From positions 1 to 64,000 of the forward strand of contig CAVYKN010000002.1 of NCBI GenBank assembly GCA_963769115.1: 64,000 bases of DNA, read 5' to 3'. The notes below the pieces were generated by a model. That model was not told the origin of the DNA and made no database searches. It saw only the letters and a program-made list of their open reading frames with translations. Of this stretch, positions 9,853 through 19,563 are shown one piece after another. Within the stretch, counting starts at the first letter, position 1; every line of letters begins with the position of its first letter. Source of the stretch: DASTFY01 sp963769115. GTDB lineage: Bacteria; Actinomycetota; Acidimicrobiia; Acidimicrobiales; Ilumatobacteraceae. The translations under genes and the position numbers were made by a program.

Positions 9853-12800
9853 ATGTCGTGCCACGCCTGTGGCGAACCGCTGCCCCCGAAGAGCCGGTTT
9901 TGTCCCGGGTGTGGGATGCCGGTTCCGCCCCGGGGCGAGACGGCTCGTCGCAAGATCGTGACGGTGATGTTCGCTGACGTGGTCGGGTCGACAGCGCTGG
10001 GTGAGCGGACCGAGCCCGAGGTGCTGCAGCGGATGATGACGGCGCACGCGGTGTTGGCGCGCGAGATCATCGAGAGCAACGGTGGCCTCGTTGAGAAGTT
10101 CATCGGGGATGCCGTGATGGCAGTCTTTGGCCTACCGACCGCCCGCGAAGACGATGCACTCCGCGCGGTCCGGGTGGCCGTCGAGCTCCGGGCGCGCACC
10201 CGTCTACCGCTTCGTATCGGTGTGAACTCTGGAGAGGTGCTCGTCGCTCCGGCGACGGTTGGTCTGGGCATGCTGTCGGCTGATGCCTTGAACACGGCGG
10301 CGCGGCTCGAACAGCTCGCCGCTCCCGAGGAGATCCTGGTTGGCGAGTTGACGTATCGGCTCGTGCGCGACCACGTCCGGGCCGAGGCGCTGGATGGTCT
10401 CCAGGCGCGCGGCAAACAAGCGTCGCTGACCGCGTACCGCCTGATCGGAGTCGGCGCTCCATCGGAGGACAGCCGGGCCGCCCACTGGCGGGTTGTGGGC
10501 CGCGACGATGAGTTGAGCCGCTTACGAGCATTTCTTGATTCAGCGTCGGACGAGCCTGGCTGCGAGCTCCAATGCGTCGTTGGCTTGCCGGGCATCGGGA
10601 AGACGCGGTTGGTCGACGAGTTAATCGGATCCATACCGTCAGAGAGCTTGCTCTACGGCCGATGCTTGCCCTATGGGCAGCCGAGCGCGTTCTGGCCGAT
10701 CGCCCAGGCCGTGCGGGCCAGGGCCGGAGTGACCGACGACTCGTCGACCGAGTTCGCACTCCATCAACTCCGCCGGCTCGTCGCGTCGGTGCGCGAGCCC
10801 GAACAATTCGTCCAAACAGTGGCCGCCAGCCTCGGCATGGGTTCGATGCTCGATCGGTTCGAAGACGGATTCTGGGCTCTGCGCCAGCTCCTCGAACACC
10901 TCGCCAGGCTGGCCCCAGTGGTCTTGGTGCTCGATGATCTCCAATGGGCTGACGCCGAGCTGCTCGATTTCATCGACTACTTGGTCGAACGGTTCAGCGG
11001 TGAATCGTTGCGCGTCCTGGCGCTCGCCCGACCCGAGTTGCTGTCGCGTCGGCCCGCGTGGTCGGGCGACGCGCTCAAGCTCGAGCCGCTGCCGAATGGC
11101 GCGCTGACCGAGCTCGTCAGCCAAATTCTCGGTCACGACGACGTGCCTCCGATCGTTCTCGAGTACATCGTGAGCGCCTCCGGTGGCAGCCCACTGTTCG
11201 CACGCGAGCTGAGCCGCATGCTGGTCGAGGACGGGGTGTTGTGGCGATCCGGCACCAGTTGGGTGGTTGACCACGGCCGCCTCGCCGTTGCGGTGCCTCC
11301 TCCCACCATCTCGGCGGTCCTGAGTGCGCGACTCGATCAGCTGGACCCGGCGGCGCGGAGGGTGCTCGCCGCCGCGTCGGTCGTCGGTGAATCGTTCGGC
11401 CGACGGGCCGTCTCCGCAATGGTCGAACCAGGTACGGCGGTGGCTCACCACCTTCACCAATTGATCGTGAACGAGTTCGTTCGGCCGGACGCGGCAGAGT
11501 TCACCGGCGACGATGGCTACCGCTTCGGACACCTTCTCGTACGCGACGCCGTGTATGCGTCGATCCCAAAGTCCGAACGCGCCGGTCTGCACGAGTCCTT
11601 CGCTGACTGGCTGAGCAAGGTGATCGCTGACCGCCAGACCGAGTTCGATGCCATCATCGCCCACCACTATGACCAGACCCACCGCTACCTCACCGAACTC
11701 GGCGAGGCCGAACGGGGATCACCGAGCGCGCGGCGAGCGGCTGCATGGTTGTCTCAGGTAGGACAGCGCGCCTGGCGGTTGAACGACGCGGCGTCGGCCG
11801 CCGAGCGGTTCGCTCGGGCCGTCTCATTGCTGCCACCGGCAGATCCGGCAGTGTTCGGCTGGTTCTACGAGTGCCTCGACGCGCTGGGCAACAGCGGGGA
11901 CTTCGTTCTCGCTCGATCTTTGCTCGACGAAGCTGAGTCGGCCAGCGACGCCGATGACATGATGGCGCAGGCCTGGCTCGAACTCGCTCGTGTTGGCTAT
12001 TGGACCGGAGCGGCATCGGAGGATGTCCAAGCGTGGGCTTGCGCGGCGCGAGAGTCGGCGCTCGCGGCCTACGGCGCGTTCGAGCGGATCGGTGAACGTC
12101 GTGGACAGCTGTTCGCGAGCACCGCGCTCGCACACGCGGCCGGGCAACTGTGCCATCTCGGCGAGGCTTCGGTCGCCTTTCGCGATGCCGCCCGGCTCGC
12201 CCGCGAGCTCGGAGACGACGCCGTCGCCTATAGGTTGGAAGGGAGCGCGCTCTGGTCGGCCGCTGACGGTCCCGCCAGCCTGGACGACGTGAGCGCCGGT
12301 CTCGTCGCTCTTGGGCCGCCTCCTGTCGGGCGCAGAGAACTGGCGAAAACCGTTGATGGCCTTCTCGCCGAAGTCGATTCGTTGGCCGGACGGCAAGCCG
12401 AGGCAAGTGCCTCATTTGCCAAAGCCGCCATGGCCCGCGTCGAGGGCGGCGACACATTGGGTCGTGGGTATACGGCCGTGAACGCGGCGACGGCCGCACT
12501 GCGGGCCGGCAATCCGGACGAGGCGCGCACGCTCCTGGAAGTCGTGGATGACGATCTCGCTCGCATCGGCGAACGAGGTATCCGATCGTCCGTCACCGCC
12601 CTCCTCGCTCGGGCACTGGCGGCCAGCAATCAACCTGAGGACGCGCTCCGCCTTGCGGACACGGCCGAGACGTTGGCCGCCAGTGACCTGCTCACTGCGA
12701 TCCACGCTGAACGGGCGTGTGCCGCAGCCTTCAGTGCCCTGGGCCAGTTCGAAGCCGCCGAAGCAGCAGCGCGGAAAGCCCACAAGGCGGTCTGCCAGAC

Positions 12801-12975
12801 AGACATGGTGGTCGACCATGCAGAAGTACTGCTGGAGCTCGCCGACATACTTCGCTTGCAAGAACGGCCTGCTGATGCGCTCGCATTCATCACCGAGGCC
12901 AGGACTCTGGCCGGCGCGAAGAAGTCAGCCTGGCTCGACGCTCAAGTCGCTGCCGCCAACGCCCGGATGCCGTGA
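9853..12975 (+). CDS. Zinc-ribbon/class III cyclase/AAA ATPase/TPR signalling protein
   Basis: A 1040-residue cytoplasmic protein. Residues 1-22 form a zinc ribbon ('CHACGEPLPPKSRFCPGCG'). Residues ~33-200 form a class III nucleotidyl cyclase domain with both metal aspartates ('FADVVGSTAL', 'EKFIGDAVMAVFG') and the N-T-A-x-R transition-state residues, so it may be active. An ATPase of the AAA_16 type follows, with Walker A 'GLPGIGKTRLV' and Walker B 'VVLVLDDLQWAD', then about 450 residues of TPR-like helical repeats. The family is common in soil actinobacteria and its signals are mostly unknown. It is cargo of the tRNA-Glu island, and a similar but frameshifted protein follows. Confidence 0.9.
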   Translation: MSCHACGEPLPPKSRFCPGCGMPVPPRGETARRKIVTVMFADVVGSTALGERTEPEVLQRMMTAHAVLAREIIESNGGLVEKFIGDAVMAVFGLPTAREDDALRAVRVAVELRARTRLPLRIGVNSGEVLVAPATVGLGMLSADALNTAARLEQLAAPEEILVGELTYRLVRDHVRAEALDGLQARGKQASLTAYRLIGVGAPSEDSRAAHWRVVGRDDELSRLRAFLDSASDEPGCELQCVVGLPGIGKTRLVDELIGSIPSESLLYGRCLPYGQPSAFWPIAQAVRARAGVTDDSSTEFALHQLRRLVASVREPEQFVQTVAASLGMGSMLDRFEDGFWALRQLLEHLARLAPVVLVLDDLQWADAELLDFIDYLVERFSGESLRVLALARPELLSRRPAWSGDALKLEPLPNGALTELVSQILGHDDVPPIVLEYIVSASGGSPLFARELSRMLVEDGVLWRSGTSWVVDHGRLAVAVPPPTISAVLSARLDQLDPAARRVLAAASVVGESFGRRAVSAMVEPGTAVAHHLHQLIVNEFVRPDAAEFTGDDGYRFGHLLVRDAVYASIPKSERAGLHESFADWLSKVIADRQTEFDAIIAHHYDQTHRYLTELGEAERGSPSARRAAAWLSQVGQRAWRLNDAASAAERFARAVSLLPPADPAVFGWFYECLDALGNSGDFVLARSLLDEAESASDADDMMAQAWLELARVGYWTGAASEDVQAWACAARESALAAYGAFERIGERRGQLFASTALAHAAGQLCHLGEASVAFRDAARLARELGDDAVAYRLEGSALWSAADGPASLDDVSAGLVALGPPPVGRRELAKTVDGLLAEVDSLAGRQAEASASFAKAAMARVEGGDTLGRGYTAVNAATAALRAGNPDEARTLLEVVDDDLARIGERGIRSSVTALLARALAASNQPEDALRLADTAETLAASDLLTAIHAERACAAAFSALGQFEAAEAAARKAHKAVCQTDMVVDHAEVLLELADILRLQERPADALAFITEARTLAGAKKSAWLDAQVAAANARMP

Positions 12976-13105
12976 GCAGCGTCTCCAGGCGAACTCCGAG
13001 TTCCGGTGCACTAAGCGAGGCGCGGCAACACCGTAGAGGTCGTCGCCGGTCCGCTAGACACCCGCCGCCAGGACCAAGCGCCACCCTCGGCGTCGACCTC
13101 CATAG

Positions 13106-13267
13106 GTCACTGTTGCCTGCGGGCGCCGCAACGACAGTGTTCATGGCGGCGACGAGTTGGAAGCGGGCCGGGTACTGCACCGACGCCCACGCCCGGGTGA
13201 CCGCACGACACCTTCCTCCAAGGGCTGGCGTGGCCCGTCGAGCACCGCAGGTTTGAACTCGCCGAGC
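13106..13267 (+). repeat. Long inverted repeat, left arm
   Basis: About 160 bp that match, in reverse complement and with scattered mismatches, 18194-18359 at the other side of the second cyclase gene. Shared landmarks include GTCACTGTTGCCTGC, CATGGCGGCGACGAGTTGG and GACCGCACGACACCTTCCTCC. The coding frame, if any, is unclear in both copies. Confidence 0.75.
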
Positions 13268-13393
13268 TTGTCCAGGAAGCGGACGCCTCCAAACCCGAGC
13301 GCAACTCCTACATTCCACCCACGGACCAGCGCAACGCTCATGTTCCCAGAGCCGTCCGCGCTGCGCTCTCTTCGGGTTGGACCGAGCGCGGAG

Positions 13394-13487
13394 CCGTGGG
13401 ACGTGTGCGCGGTCGCGATCGTGGCGACCGTGTGGGCGACGGGCATGCGCATCGGCGAGGCCCACGCGCTGCGATGGGAGGACGCGG
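13394..13487 (+). pseudogene. Fragment of tyrosine recombinase catalytic domain
   Basis: The translation 'PWDVCAVAIVATVWATGMR' and then I-G-E-A-x-x-L-R-W matches the first catalytic-arginine region of the intact island integrase ('PWDVRAAAVVALLWSTGMR' then V-G-E-A). The frame is open but the rest of the enzyme is absent. It lies on the opposite strand to both other recombinase copies, just upstream of the second cyclase gene. Confidence 0.65.
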
Positions 13488-13546
13488 CCACCACGCCGGC
13501 CATGCTGGTTCGTGCCCAAGCCTGCACGAGTAGGCTTCTGGAGGCG

Positions 13547-16500
13547 ATGCTCTGTTCGAGGTGTGCGACCGAGAACGACTCCGGGCGGAGGTTCTGCGCT
13601 GAGTGCGGGGCCGCGCTTGCGTTGGCGTGCCCGGTTTGCGGCGGAGCGAACGCACCGGGCGCGAAGTTCTGCGGCGATTGCGGCTCGTCGCTCGCTCTCG
13701 AACCGGTTCCGGCCGCCCCGGCGGCTGCGGAGAACACGCCGACGGCGTCCGTCGCGGAGCGCCGGTTTGTTTCAGTGCTCTTCGCCGACCTGGTTGGTTT
13801 CACGACGTTGTCGGAGTCGCGCGAACGCGGAGGAGGTGCGCGAACTCCTCTCGCGGTACTTCGATTGTTGTCGGCGCCTGATCTCGCTCTACGGCGGCAC
13901 CGTGGAGAAGTTCATCGGCGACGCGGTGATGGCGGTCTGGGGGACGCCGGTGGCACAGGAAGACGACGCCGAGCGCTCCGTGCGGGCGGCGCTCGATCTG
14001 GTCGCAGCCGTCTCGGCGCTCGGCGACGAGGTGGGGGTGCCGCAGCTGCGGGCCCGTGTCGGCGTGCTGGCAGGCGTGGCCGCGGTGTCGCTCGGCGCGG
14101 TGGGCGAGGGAATGGTCGCCGGCGATCTCGTCAATACGGCCTCGCGGATCCAGGCGGCTGCCGAGCCCGGCAGCGTCCTGGTCGGCGAGGCGACCAGGCG
14201 CGCGAGCCAGGCGGCGATCGAGTATTCCGAGGCGGGGATGCACGAGCTGAAGGGGAAGGCGAAGCCAGTTCCGCTCTTCCGCGCGCTGCGGGTCACCGGG
14301 GGGCGCAAGGGCGCACTCAAAGGTGAGGGCCTGGAGGCGCCGTTCGTGGGCCGTGAGCACGAGCTCAGGCTGCTGAAGGAGCTCTTCCACGCTTCGGCCG
14401 AGGAGCGGAAGGCGCACCTGGTCTCGGTCGTCGGGATCGCTGGGATCGGCAAGTCGCGCTTGGGCTGGGAGCTCTACAAGTACATCGACGGCCTGGCCGA
14501 GCAGATCCTCTGGCACCGCGGCCGGTGTCTCGCCTACGGCGAGGGCGTCACCTACTGGGCCCTGGCGGAGATGGTGCGGATGCGCGCCGAGATCGCCGAG
14601 GGCGAAGAGCCAGAATCGGCGCGGACGAAGCTGTGCTCGATTTTGGAGCAGTGGGTGACCAACCGCGAGGAGCGGATGTGGATCGAGCCCCGGCTCGCGA
14701 AGCTGCTTGGACTCGCCGAAGGGCAGGCGAGCGAGCGGGAGGATCTCTTTGCTGCCTGGCGGCTGTTTTTCGAGCGCCTAGCCGAGCAGCATCCGCTGGT
14801 GCTCATGTTCGAGGACATGCAGTGGGCGGACAGCGCGCTGCTCGAGTTCGTCGAGTACCTGCTCGAGTGGTCGCGCTCCCATCCGATCTTCGCCGTAACG
14901 CTCGCTCGCCCGGAGCTGCAGGAGCGGCGGCCAAGCTGGGGTGCCGGCAGGCGCAACTTCACTGCGCTCTCGCTCGAGCCGCTCTCGCCGGCTGCAATCG
15001 GGGCTTTGCTCGACGGCCTCGTCCCCGGTCTCCCGGAGGAGGTGCGGCCGCAGATCCTGGCACGGGCCGAGGGGGTGCCACTCTACGCGGTCGAAACGGT
15101 GCGAATGCTGCTCGACCGGGGGCTGCTCGACGCGCGACGGCGACCGCTACCGGCCGAGTGGGCCCATCGAGGCGCTCGAGGTCCCCGAGACGCTGCAGGC
15201 GCTCGTCGCCGCCCGTCTCGACGGGCTCGCCTCCGAGGAGCGGAGCTTGCTCCAGGACGCCTCCGTGCTCGGCAAGAGCTTTACGAAGCAGGCGCTCACG
15301 GCGCTGAACGGCGCCAGCGAGGAACGGGTCGAGTCGCTGCTTTCGTCGCTCGTCCGCAAGGAGGTGCTGACGCTCCAGGCCGACCCTCGCTCGCCCGAGC
15401 GCGGCCAGTACGCCTTTCTCCAGGACCTGCTCCGCCAGGTCGCCTACGACACCCTCGCCCGCCGCGAGCGCAAGCGCCGCCATCTGGCCGCGGCCGAGTT
15501 CCTCGAGCGGAGTTGGCGGCCGGCCGAGGAGGAGATCGCCGGAATCGTCGCTGCTCACTATGTCGCTGCGATCGAGGCCGCGTCCCAGGCCGACGACGTG
15601 CCCCAGATCGCCACCAAGGCGCGGCTAATGCTCGCGCAAGCAGGCGAGCGCGCCGCCTCGCTGGCTGCTCCGACCGAGGCCCAACGCTATTTCGAGCAGG
15701 CCGCCGCACTCGCCGGGGAGCGGCTCGATGAGGCGGCGCTGCGGGAACTGGCCGGCGAGATGGCCTGGATGGGCGGGAACGCCGAGAATGCACGGGAGCA
15801 GCTCGGCCGGGCGCTCGTGCTGTTCGAGGCTGACGGCCGTACGCATCCGGCCGCGCGCGTCTCCGCTCGGCTTGGCGAGGTCAACTGGCAGACGGGCGAG
15901 CTCGAGCAGGCACTGGCTCAGATGGAGAGAGCATTCACCGACCTCGCGGCCGAGGAGCCCGACGCCGACTACGCCGCGCTCGCCGCCCAGCTCGGCCGCT
16001 TGCACCTCCACCGGGGCGAGTTCGACCAGGCCGAAGCGCGTATCGCCACTGCGCTCACGCTCGCGGAGACGCTGTGGCTACCGGAGATCCTCTGCCAGGC
16101 GCTGAACACGGCAGGATTCGTCGCGCTATGGCGGGAGCGTCCGGAGACGGCGCTTGCGCTCGTGACGCATGCGCTCGAACTAGCTCTCGAGCACAACCTC
16201 TCATCCGTTGCCCTGCGGAGCCTCTTCAACCTCGCCGAGATACTCCGCGGTGGCGACCGCTACGAGGAGGCACTCGCCCGCTACGAGCAGGGCCTGGCGC
16301 TCGCACGCAAGGTCGGAAACCGCCTCTTCGAGAGCTGGCTCTTGACGAACTCGGCGGAGCCGCTGCTGCTTATGGGCCGCTGGCATGACGCCGCCGCCCG
16401 GCTGAGTGAGGTGCCCGAAGCCGATCTCAGCGGACTGGCTGCGCTGGCCCTCGTCATTACGCGGGCGGAGCTCGAGAGCGCCCGCGGACGACTTGGAGAG

Positions 16501-17103
16501 GCGGAACAGGTCCTCGCATTTGGCGCCGAGTTCGAGCTCTCGGCAGACGTGCAAGAGCGGCTGACCTACGCCGCGGCGAAAGCAACCTTCCTCCAGGCCA
16601 AGGGCGAGCATGCGGAGGCGCTGGCCGCGGCCGAGGAGGCGATCGAAGCGCTCGACCGGCTCGGCTGGCGCAGTCAGGCGGCGAGGATGGGACTCGTCAC
16701 CGGGATCGAGGCTGCCTTCGAGCTCGGCGATCTCGAGCGGGCCGAGCAGCTGATCGCCTCGATCGAGGCGCGTCCGCCGGGTGCCGTTCCCCGCTACTTG
16801 AAGGGGCAGGCTAAGCGTTTGCGAGCACGGCTGCTCGGCGCGCGCTGCGACCAGCGCAACGAGGCCGAGCGGCAGCTGAAGTCGGCCGCAGCGAGCTTCC
16901 GCGAGCTCGGACTCCCGTTCTGGGCCGCCGTTACCGAGCTTGAACTCGGCGAGTGGCTCGCCTCGCACGCGCGAGCCGAAGAAGCGTCCACGCTCCTCGC
17001 CGCGGCGTGCGACACCTTCGAGCGGCTGCAAGCGACGCCATGGCTCCAGCGGGCAGAGGCGGCCCGTACTGACGCCGCGAGAAGCATCCCTCACTCTCAT
17101 TGA
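13547..17103 (+). CDS. Double-zinc-ribbon/class III cyclase/AAA ATPase/TPR protein, two frameshifts
   Basis: About 1184 residues after repair of two one-base insertions. Two zinc ribbons come first ('CSRCATENDSGRRFCAECG' and 'CPVCGGANAPGAKFCGDCG'), then a cyclase domain ('FADLVGFTTLS', 'EKFIGDAVMAVWGTP', 'VNTASRI'), an ATPase with Walker A 'GIAGIGKSRL' and 'LMFEDMQWAD', and a long TPR region. Frame changes occur near 13819-13822 and near 15130-15134; each is fixed by removing one base and both sides stay in register with the family. This second copy is not a recent duplicate of the first, as sequences differ throughout. It ends in a histidine/serine tail. Confidence 0.85.
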
Positions 17104-17145
17104 CGACCGTTCGCGAGCTGCACCGCAGAAGGCGCGACGCTCGAC

Positions 17146-17403
17146 TTGCTGTTCGCCGCCGCGGTGACTCTTGCCGCCGCCTGCGGGTCCGATCACGACG
17201 GGAACGGCGCCGACACAACTGCATCCGCCGCTACCTCGATCACCGCCGAGGCGAGCCCGACGACCACAGCGGTCGCGACGGTCGTTGCACCATCGAGCCG
17301 GACCGGGCAATCGGTGCTCACAGCGAGCAGAGGTTGGTCGAGTGCCTGTACGTTCGCTACACGTGACAACCGTCCTCATTCTCTTCCGAGTTGCCAACTT
17401 TGA
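17146..17403 (+). pseudogene. Lipoprotein N-terminal fragment
   Basis: The open frame begins with a typical lipoprotein signal peptide ('LLFAAAVTLAAACGSD', lipobox L-A-A-A-C) and a Thr/Ala-rich linker, then loses protein character after about 55 residues. It may be the start of the secreted nuclease whose C-terminus appears at 17763-18149, with the ABM-like gene lying between. No ATG is available; TTG would be the start. Confidence 0.4.
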
Positions 17404-17644
17404 CGAGTGGCGACCCCGATACGACAACGCGTTGGAAAGGACCATTGGCGTCAAGTCCGCGCAGGTCTTGCGTGGTCAGGACGACCCCGACCTGGTCGTC
17501 ATCGCTGAGGTATTTGAATCGCGAGAGGCGGCCAGGGCCGCCCTATCCGTTCCGGGCCTGCAGGACGAGATGGCCGCAGACGGCGTCGATCTGTCGTCCG
17601 TGCGAGTCGAGTTCCTCGACGACGCGGGTCATATCGAACGTTGA
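17363..17644 (+). CDS. Small antibiotic-biosynthesis-monooxygenase-like (dimeric alpha/beta-barrel) protein
   Basis: A 93-residue protein starting at GTG 17363 ('VTTVLILFRVANFDEWRPRY'). The pattern is V-x-x-x-D-E-W, then 'QVLRGQDDPDLVVIAEVFES' and a C-terminal strand with the D-x-x-x-V-x-F-L pattern. This fits short ferredoxin-fold ABM/cyclase-like proteins. No active-site residues can be assigned. The frame is open far upstream, but that part has no coding character, so the internal GTG is chosen. Confidence 0.65.
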   Translation: MTTVLILFRVANFDEWRPRYDNALERTIGVKSAQVLRGQDDPDLVVIAEVFESREAARAALSVPGLQDEMAADGVDLSSVRVEFLDDAGHIER

Positions 17645-17762
17645 ACAACTCTCAGTCGGAGGCGCTCCGATCTGATGCCGATCGGCACGCGCGGCCGGGC
17701 CGCCGCCTCGGCCTGGTCGCCGGCCGGCCGGCGGACCTGCGACGGGCCGGACGGATCGTTCG

Positions 17763-18149
17763 GTGCATATTCGCTACACCAACCTGCTCCGCTACGTCGA
17801 TGTCGACGGCCACGACGCTGGCCTGGCGCTCATCCAGCAGGGATTGGTCGTGGCTCGTTACGACAGCCGTGACGGCTACGGCGCACATCCCCGTGAAGCG
17901 ACTTACGTGTGGACCGACGGGGCCACGCCCCCGAAAGTGACCGCAGCCCCGCCACCTCCGCCCCCGGCGGCGCTAACCGATGGCGGCATTGACCCCCGCT
18001 TCGGCACGTGCAGGGAGGCCAAAGCCAACGGCTACGGCAACTATGTGGCAGGCGTCGACCCCGAGTACGACTGGTACCGCGACGCTGACTCCGACGGCGT
18101 GGCCGTCAGGACAGAGGGCCTGCTCCTCGACTATTCGCTCGCTCTCTAA
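17763..18149 (+). pseudogene. C-terminal remnant of a secreted thermonuclease-like protein with Excalibur domain
   Basis: 'LLRYVDVDGHDAGLALIQQG' and then 'RYDSRDGYGAHPREATYV' match the C-terminal part of the SNase (thermonuclease) fold. After a proline-rich linker, 'DPRFGTCREAKANGYGNYV' and 'DADSDGVA' match an Excalibur calcium-binding domain, but its final cysteine is replaced because the sequence drifts. The catalytic N-terminal half of the nuclease is missing. The lipoprotein signal fragment 400 bp upstream may be its former start. Confidence 0.6.
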
Positions 18150-19338
18150 CGCCGGGACGGCTCAGGGCACCCTGGGCTCGAACTCGTCCGTCGAGCTCGG
18201 CAAGTTCCAGCCTGCGGTGCTCGACGGGCTCCGCCAGCCCGTTGGAGGAAGGTGTCGTGCGGTCACCCCGGCGTTGGCGTCGGTGCAGCACCCGGCCCGC
18301 TGCCAACTCGTCGCCGCCATGAAACCCGGTCGTTGCCGGCGCCAGCAGGCAACAGTGACGGGTTCCGCGCGGGCCAACTCGACCTCGGCCAGCACGTTGT
18401 TGACCTGCAGGGTTCGCTCGGCGCGGCTGATCTCCACGACTCTCGACTCGCGCAGGCGTGGCGGAACTATTCCGCGCCGACCGGCAGAAAGGCCCACCAG
18501 CACGCCTGCCATCGCGCAAACGCTGCAGCACATCGCGGATGGGCTCTGAGGACACGCGCTGCAGCCGTCGGGCCTCCTCGACAGCGAGATCAGCGGCCAG
18601 CGCCCTCGTGTACCGCGACACCATCGCCGATGTCCTCCATCCGCAGATCACTTGCAGCGAGGCCTGCGAGCCGCCCTGCCGCAACCAGTGGACGGCGTAG
18701 CCGCGGCGCAAGGCGTGAGGTGGCACGCCCACGAGTTTCGTGACGTCGCGCTGCAGCGTGCGCGCGATGAATGGGAAGACCCGCGTGTCGCAACCCCCGC
18801 GCACATCTGCGCGGAGTCTCCACGCCCACAGCCGTTCGACGGCCACCCCGTCCAGCGCCGCCAGCCGGAACGACCGAGCCTTCGAGCTGGTCACCCGCAC
18901 CAGCCCGCTCTCAAGGTCGACGTCCGACCATCGGAGCGTGGCGGCCTCCCCCACCCGCATGCCCGTCGACCACAGCAAGGCCACGACTGCGGCCGCGCGC
19001 ACGTCCCACGGCGGGGCGTCTTCGCCAGTGCCCGCCAGCGCGGTCTGGACGAGCTCGGCCGCAGCCGTCGGCTGGGGCCGCTCGACCTGCTTCGGGGTCT
19101 TGAGAGTCTTGCCCAGCCCCGTGCCCCGCCAGCGCCCCCACGCTCGGGCAGCCCGCAGCGCGTAGTGGCGCTGCGACTGCGTCATATCGGCCAGCCGCGC
19201 CGCCAGTTCCTGGTCGGTCATCGAGTCGTCCACGTCGAGCCGACGCAACCAGCTGACGTAGTACCTCAACGTCGTCTCGCTCAGCCCTGCCGCGCGCCAG
19301 TGGAACTGGAACGCCCGCAGCTCTTGTTCTTCCGCCAT
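18106..19338 (-). CDS. Tyrosine recombinase (site-specific integrase) of the tRNA-Glu island
   Basis: Catalyses integration and excision at the adjacent tRNA-Glu. An N-terminal SAM-like core-binding domain ('AGLSETTLRYYVSWLRRLDV') is followed by the catalytic domain with Arg in 'STGMRVGEA', H-x-x-R in 'PHALRRGYAVHWLRQGG', the C-G-W box and the nucleophile Tyr near residue 241 in 'VSRYTRA'. All catalytic positions are present, so the enzyme could be active. Start at ATG 19338, 72 bp from the tRNA 3' end. The family-like sequence ends near residue 290; the remaining codons to 18106 run through the inverted-repeat arm and are probably read-through. Confidence 0.88.
   Translation of the reverse strand: MAEEQELRAFQFHWRAAGLSETTLRYYVSWLRRLDVDDSMTDQELAARLADMTQSQRHYALRAARAWGRWRGTGLGKTLKTPKQVERPQPTAAAELVQTALAGTGEDAPPWDVRAAAVVALLWSTGMRVGEAATLRWSDVDLESGLVRVTSSKARSFRLAALDGVAVERLWAWRLRADVRGGCDTRVFPFIARTLQRDVTKLVGVPPHALRRGYAVHWLRQGGSQASLQVICGWRTSAMVSRYTRALAADLAVEEARRLQRVSSEPIRDVLQRLRDGRRAGGPFCRSARNSSATPARVESRGDQPRRANPAGQQRAGRGRVGPRGTRHCCLLAPATTGFHGGDELAAGRVLHRRQRRGDRTTPSSNGLAEPVEHRRLELAELDGRVRAQGALSRPGVRERANSRGAGPLS
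18194..18359 (-). repeat. Long inverted repeat, right arm
   Basis: The reverse complement matches 13106-13267. It directly follows the 3' end of the integrase gene, so it was probably once part of an integrase-plus-tail module; the left arm lies beside the integrase scrap at 13.4 kb. Confidence 0.75.
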
Positions 19339-19410
19339 GCCCGTGCCCGTCCGATCCGTCTGAGTCCGATGTTCCTCAGTCAGTCGGCCCGCACGGTGCG
19401 ACAGGCTCAG

Positions 19411-19483
19411 CAGCCCCAACGGGATTCGAACCCGTGCCGCCACCTTGAGAGGGTGGTGTCCTAGGCCACTAGACGATGGGGCC
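19411..19483 (-). tRNA. tRNA-Glu (anticodon CTC)
   Basis: A 73-nt cloverleaf on the minus strand. Acceptor GGCCCCA pairs with TGGGGCT (six Watson-Crick pairs plus G-T), the anticodon stem is CCACC/GGTGG with loop CTCTCAA, and the T loop is GTTCGAATC. No encoded CCA. Its 3' half is the integration target of the island on its left. Confidence 0.95.
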
Positions 19484-19563
19484 AGTAGCGGCTGGCCAAT
19501 CTACCAGGGGGCATCAGGGCGACCAACCGGCCTCGCACGCACGTGGAGGCCGGCCGGCGCAAG

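Larger units (their letters stand above)
9686..19457. mobile_element. Integrated island bounded by tRNA-Glu 3'-end direct repeats
   Basis: The limits are the partial tRNA-Glu copy (9686-9731) and the 3' half of the intact tRNA-Glu (19411-19457). An integrase gene abuts the intact tRNA, as usual for such elements. The cargo is two multidomain cyclase/ATPase genes, nuclease and lipoprotein remnants and a small ABM-like gene. The outer truncated integrase at 9340-9630 shows that a second related element once occupied the left side, making a tandem array. No transfer, replication or phage structural genes are visible, so this is an integrative island of unknown mobility. Confidence 0.7.
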
